NCBI GenBank assembly: GCA_003427395.1 | Contig: BFEA01000192.1 | Coordinates: forward strand, 1,716,452-1,778,415 | Source of the DNA: Chara braunii | Taxonomy: Eukaryota; Streptophyta; Charophyceae; Charales; Characeae | Length of the DNA: 61,964 nt | Direction of reading: 5' to 3' | Shown: in pieces, positions 57,714 through 61,964 of the stretch | How positions within the stretch are numbered: the stretch's first letter is position 1 | How the letters are laid out: each line of letters begins with the position of its first letter | The notes under the pieces: model-generated | Database searches by the model: none | What the model was told of the DNA's origin: nothing | What the model saw: the letters and a program-made list of their open reading frames with translations, nothing else | Translations under genes and position numbers: made by a program

Positions 57714-57862
57714 CGTCAACCAGTGTCGCCCTCTCTCTCTCTCTCAACGATGAAATGAGAATGAATCTTCCGCAATAATCTTCCGCGTTATCGCGAAAGA
57801 TTCATGCTCATTTCATCGTTGAGAGAGAGAGAGAGAGAGCGTCCTCTCTCTCTCTCTCTCGT
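57470..57862. repeat. Array of perfect hairpins set in CT/CA/TG/GA microsatellites
   Basis: Three related hairpins share TGAGAATGAATCTTCC and its inverse. They lie at about 57473-57533, at 57560-57631 (31-bp perfect arms, 10-bp loop, extended by CA on the left and TG on the right) and at about 57735-57840. A shorter GGGCGTCA/GTCGCCC motif lies at about 57711-57733, related to the palindrome at 52312-52377. Microsatellite arms on each side are complementary, lengthening the stems. Confidence 0.85.
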
Positions 57863-57930
57863 TCTTCCCCCCCTTCCCTCGCCCCGCCGCGCCGATTTCT
57901 TTTACGTTGCTACTTTACATTCTCAGAGAC

Positions 57931-57963
<33 letters not shown>

Positions 57964-58539
57964 CCGCCCCCGTTTTGTTGGGATTACCTGTCGCCGGTCG
58001 GTGGGTACCCCGCCCGACACGGCGCGTTAATGGCCGCGACGGATTTTCCAAGCAGGGCGAGGTATTGGTGGTTTAAGTCTAAGTGATCCTTTTCCTTGGT
58101 TAGTACTTTTTACCATGCTGAACGTGTGTGTGTACGGAGGTCGCCCATAAACAGCACCAGGCCCTTGCATGCGAGGAATGTCGGCGTTCGGCAACCGAGG
58201 ATTTAGTCGGTAGGCCAAGATGTGACTTTGGTGTAAGTCAATAGGCCCACGCTCCGCGCAACACCCACTTATATGGAATTGCGCGGCTGCTATGTGTGGC
58301 TGCTAATGTTAGACTTGGGCCTAGTACTTTTGGTTACAGTGTCGGACTTTCATGTGGCAGATTCAAGGATCGAGGACACGACCAGCGACGATTGAGCGGT
58401 GGAGCAACTTGAACAGAATAGAGGGGGAAAGGGTCCAGTCGGACTATCTCCCTTAGTTTTGTTACCGGGCCCGATTAATGGACCAAACAGGGTGTCGACG
58501 GTCCCATCTCTTCCCCTCTAATTCTGAATTTTTACTATT
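57863..58539. other. Spacer, no gene recognised
   Basis: Contains a poly-T run (about 57932-57963) and mixed sequence. I see no conserved frame or repeat partner. Confidence 0.4.
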
Positions 58540-59050
58540 TTTACCTAGGCTACCAGCCGGGCCGCCCGGGTCACCCTATTTTCCTGGGCGGCCCAGTCGT
58601 GCAAGGAGTAGGAAAGGTTCCAGCCAAAAAAAAAAATAAAAAAATCCAAAAAATCTGAAAAACAACTATGATATGTAAAAATATAAACTGAATAACTTTT
58701 GCCGCAGGGTCACGTCAAAATTCTTTAGCAACTTTAAAATAAAAATTTTAATATATATATATATATATATATATTTTGCCCAGCCGGGGAAGTGGACCCG
58801 AACCATTCTAGTAGCTTAGATTTTCACCGATTTTATTTTTATTTTTATTCTTTTTAAGTCCCATTCTTGGGATACGACATCGGTTTCGAGACCGGTTCTG
58901 GGACTTGAGATAGGACCAACTGGTCTGAAACAGTCGATACACCCGTAAAATGTTGAAGGGTAGACCCGAGTTGGAATTTATATGGAACTAGGGGAATAAA
59001 ATTCCAGAATTACCAGGCTTTACCGGTTCTACGAACCTGGCCTTAGGAGT
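58540..59050. mobile_element. Diverged relative of the hAT-like MITE
   Basis: It starts near TAGGCTACCAGCCGGGCC. The interior shares AAAAAATCTGAAA, ATGTAAAAATATAAACTGAA and CAAATTTGAAATAAAAAT-like stretches with 9590-9710 inside the MITE at 9463. An (AT)n tract lies at about 58751-58774. Ends and target duplication could not be fixed. Confidence 0.45.
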
Positions 59051-59066
59051 GGAACCGGTAGGTGTC

Positions 59067-59137
59067 AATGGGCCTAGCTCAGTTGGTACACCCATGAACT
59101 GTTGGAATACACACTCAAGTTCGAATCCAGCATCAGA
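59067..59137 (+). other. tRNA-like fragment (A and B boxes), possibly SINE-derived
   Basis: TAGCTCAGTTGGT (A-box) is followed about 45 bp later by AGTTCGAATCC (B-box), the spacing of a tRNA gene. The acceptor, D and T stems do not pair properly, so it is not a functional tRNA. It is more likely a tRNA-derived SINE head or decayed tRNA. Confidence 0.4.
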
Positions 59138-59845
59138 TGATCAGACCATAACAGTTATGAGTTGCCTAGGACCGCCCAATTCTACGATAGCATCTCTGGG
59201 TCGTGGTCCCAACATTGTCCTTCGGGACATCTGTTAAAATTTGAAAGATACAGAGGAGATTAGTATGACACCTGTGAAAGATATGAGGAATAGGGGCCGC
59301 TATGCCGTTTTCGTCCGAACCTGGCCAACAATGAGGGTTGGATCCATGCATGAAAGACAATGCTAACAGGAAGAGTGTTGCTCCTATGACTGTTGAAAGG
59401 TAAAGTCGGACAACTATAAGGTAGTTGGACTGGCGGGAGGAAAAGTTTTTGGGGGAAATCCAAACTCGTGCTCAGTCAAGATAAAAGTCGTGAGTCAGCG
59501 CGAGGAGCGTTGATCATGTAAGTGTGCGTTAGTAAAGGAGGTTGACGCTAACGGAGTCGACGACAAAGGAAATGACGAGGAGAAATGAGGTGCGAACAAG
59601 AAGGAAGGTAGAAATAAATTGACGAAGAGGAAGGCTGAAGAAGGAGGAGTGTGGTCTTGGTTAGATTCTGCATCATGGTGGCTAGCATATCCATTTCGAT
59701 CCCTTTGCGCCTCGTGGTGGTCGTTGTTTTCACCTAGGAGATCGTTGTATAATGTTTTGGGGCCGCCGCACGGTCCGAGGTTGGCATGTGGTTCACCATG
59801 TCGTTCGAAGTGAACCTGCCCATATTCCGAGGTGAGATCTATTCT
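59138..59845. other. Spacer, no gene recognised
   Basis: Short frames only, on both strands, none with a recognisable motif. Confidence 0.4.
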
Positions 59846-59849
59846 CAAT

Positions 59850-60190
59850 TCGAAGATTTGGTGAGACCCTCGTCAATTCCTACGAGTTTCACTCTTGGGA
59901 GCGTACTCCTTAGGCGAAACATTTAACATGTTAGCTCCAACACTAAACGGATCAAATCGTTTAGCACTTAGTGTCCATCGTTTACAGCTATGACTACTGG
60001 GTATCTAATCCCATTCGCTCCTCTAGCTTTCGTCTCTCAATGTGAGTATCGGCCCAGCAGAGTGCTATCGCCTTGGGTGTTTTTTTTTGATATCTACGAA
60101 TTTCACCGCTCCACCACAAATTCCCTCTGCGTCTACCGAATTCCAACTTAGTAGTTTCTCTTGTCTGTCTAGGGTTAAGCGCTAGTTTTT
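59850..60190 (-). rRNA. rrn16: Plastid-type 16S rRNA fragment (organelle DNA insertion)
   Basis: In reverse complement it reads GGCAGA-like GCAGAGGGAATTTG, GTGGAGCGGTGAAATTCGTA, GCACTCTGCTGGGCCGATAC, GAGAGACGAAAGCTAGAGGA, GCGAATGGGATTAGATACCC, AGTAGTC, TGTAAACGATGGACAC, GGAGCTAACATGTTAA, GGAGTACGCTCCCAAGAGTG and GAATTGACGAGGG. This corresponds to roughly positions 640-925 of bacterial 16S numbering and is closest to the plastid version. It is partial at both ends and AT-shifted. It is best explained as plastid DNA inserted in the nucleus, though an assembly chimera is possible. Confidence 0.85.
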
Positions 60191-60199
60191 AACGGCAGA

Positions 60200-60640
60200 C
60201 GACGTGTATACCAATTTCATTATGACGACTTATATGTATTATACAATATATGATATCTATATTATAGAAATCATGTCATTATTCTATCAAATCTATACCA
60301 TATAGATATCTCAATATTATTCATGTATATGTCATAAATCAATAATAATATGTCACCTATCAATAATATTAATAAAAATGTATCATATATAAAAGAATCT
60401 CAAATATAAAAAATATAAATAAATTTAATAGTTCAATTTTTTTATATATTATATGTATTATATATATAGCAATTTAAAATTTTTATGAATTATTTATGTT
60501 AGTAATAATTATATGTACTATATATATAACAATTTAACACTTTCCTGAATTATTTATTTTAGTAATAATTAAATTATACTCAATTAATAATTAAAATAAT
60601 ACATATTTTGCCTTCACAAAAAACCAACTAGCTAAGCGCC
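60200..60640. other. Very AT-rich non-coding stretch
   Basis: About 430 bp made almost wholly of A and T, with TATATA-type repeats and degenerate TTATTTATNTTAGTAATAATTA units (about 60485-60585). It directly adjoins the 16S fragment and could be organelle intergenic DNA carried with it. No gene is visible. Confidence 0.5.
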
Positions 60641-61964
60641 CGCGGTGCGGGCGATGCGGGCAATGCCCGCAAAAAAAAAAAAAAGTAGGCCCAAACCAAC
60701 TGCCAAAAAAAAAAACTTAGGCCCACACCACGCTTCACCACACTCAAAACGCGCACTGCGGCAGCTAAGAAGTGCGCATGAATTTTATTTTTTTGCTAAC
60801 GAATAGTCAAGAGTATGATTTTTTTTTCGTTTTTTCAACAGGCTGGGCGGCAGGCTTCCTGTTACACTTGGATATATATCTTGCTTCGCCACACACCAAA
60901 CCCTCACCGACCCTCTAAGAAGTGCATGTGAATGTTTTTTTTCTTCCCAATATATATACTGAGGAATATATGTTTTTTTGTTTTTCAAGTTGTGAGGGGG
61001 GGGGGGCTCCCCCGCACCTTCCCCCTCCATTTCGGACATGGATCCACACCATGCTTCACCACACTCAAAACGCGCACTGCAGCAGCAAAGAAGTGCGCAT
61101 GAATTTTATTTTTTTACTAACCAATAGTCAAGAGTATTATTCTTTTTTTCTTTTTTTCACAGGCCAGGCAGCGAGCTTCGCGTTGCACTTGGATCCATAT
61201 CTTGCTTCACCATATACCAAACCCGCACCGGCCCGCTAAGAAGTGCATGTTAATATATATTTTTTTCCCCAATATATATACTGAGGAATATATGTTTTTT
61301 TTTTTTTCAAGTTGCGGGGCGGAGGGGGGCTCCCCCCCCCCCGATTTCGGACGTGGATCCACACCATGCTTCACCACACTCAAAACACGCACTTCAGCAG
61401 CAAAGAAGTGCGCATGAATTTTATTTTTTTACTAACCAATAGTTTTTTTTTCTTTTTTTCACAGGCTAGGCGGCGAGCTTCCCGTTGCACTTGGATCCAT
61501 ATCTTGGTTCACCACACACCAAGCCCGCACCGGCCCACTAAGAAGTGCATGTGAATGTTTTTTTTTCCCCCAATATATATACTGAGGAATATATGTTTTT
61601 TTTTTTTTCAAGTTGTGGGGGGGGGGTTCTAAGAAGTTCATGTGAATGTTTTTTTTTTTCCCAATATATATACTGAGGAATATCTGTTTTTTTTTTTTTC
61701 AAGTGGCACGCTCCCCCCCCCCCGCACCCTCCCCCCCATTTCGGACGTGGATCCACACCATGCTTCACCACACTCAAGACGCGCACTGCGGCAGCTAAGA
61801 AGTACGCATGAATTTTATTTTTTGGCTAACGAATAGTCAAGAGTATTATTCTTTTTTTATTTTTTTACCAGGCTAGGCGGCGAGCTTCCCGTTGCACTAG
61901 GATCCATATCTTGCTTCACTACACACCAAACCCACACCGGCCCGCTAAGAAGTGCATGTGAATG
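60641..61964. repeat. Two-part satellite, period about 315-320 bp, running off the window
   Basis: Blocks starting AAGAAGTGCGCATGAATTTT lie near 60767, 61089, 61403 and 61797 (the last with TACGC). They alternate with AAGAAGTGCATGTGAATG blocks near 60917, 61237, 61540 and 61946. Period is 322 and 314 bp, then 394 where an extra sub-block near 61631 is inserted. Each unit has CCAATATATATACTGAGGAAT and GGATCCACACCATGCTTCAC, joined by variable G/C and T homopolymers. Both half-units start with the same heptamer, so the unit itself looks like an old duplication. Confidence 0.85.

Overview
This window looks like nuclear DNA from a plant or green-alga-type genome, most likely a repeat-rich streptophyte such as a charophyte. 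That placement is inference. It rests on LTR elements with the plant-typical initiator-tRNA-Met primer site, a plastid-type 16S rRNA fragment, a U6 snRNA-derived sequence, a KDZ-type transposase fragment, and a Penelope-like element with an N-terminal GIY-YIG nuclease (a group known from green algae and spike mosses). I see no intact host protein-coding gene. Almost everything is transposon-derived, satellite or microsatellite DNA.

Layout. 1-8.2 kb: G-rich hairpin DNA, two exons of a KDZ-like transposase gene, an LTR with primer site lying where its next intron would be, and a tandem duplication (3.2-5.0 and 6.6-8.2 kb) that carries two copies of the last KDZ exon. 8.2-13.1 kb: a purine tract, a hAT-like MITE inside a palindromic target, a second TIR element, and a TTC array with an assembly gap. 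13.1-29.1 kb: a giant inverted repeat with arms of about 4.6 and 4.3 kb around a 7 kb centre holding an LTR-like segment, a primer site and a broken gag gene. 29.1-44.1 kb: a LINE remnant split by a 13.3 kb Ty3/gypsy element with 5-bp target duplications. The gypsy element encodes gag, protease, RT/RNase H, a PHD-like zinc module, integrase and three further ORFs before its 3' LTR. 44.6-46.3 kb: a second, 5'-truncated LINE on the minus strand with a 25-bp target duplication. 46.7-47.1 kb: a U6-snRNA-derived tandem array. 47-52 kb: no convincing gene. 52.1-57.9 kb: a Penelope-like element with pseudo-LTRs, flanked by perfect hairpins set in microsatellites. 58.5-62 kb: a MITE relative, a tRNA-like fragment, a plastid-type 16S rRNA fragment, very AT-rich DNA and a two-part satellite running off the end.

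Most striking. (1) The pseudo-LTR of the N-terminal-nuclease Penelope-like element contains what reads as a complete minimal type I hammerhead ribozyme at 53055-53101. The downstream pseudo-LTR has the same fold with a core mutation. As I recall, this class was described as lacking canonical hammerheads. (2) The gypsy element carries a PHD-like C4HC3 signature between RNase H and integrase. (3) It also carries three unrecognised, possibly paralogous ORFs in the env position, two of them joined by a TAAATG stop-start. These three are the best candidates for an undescribed system here.
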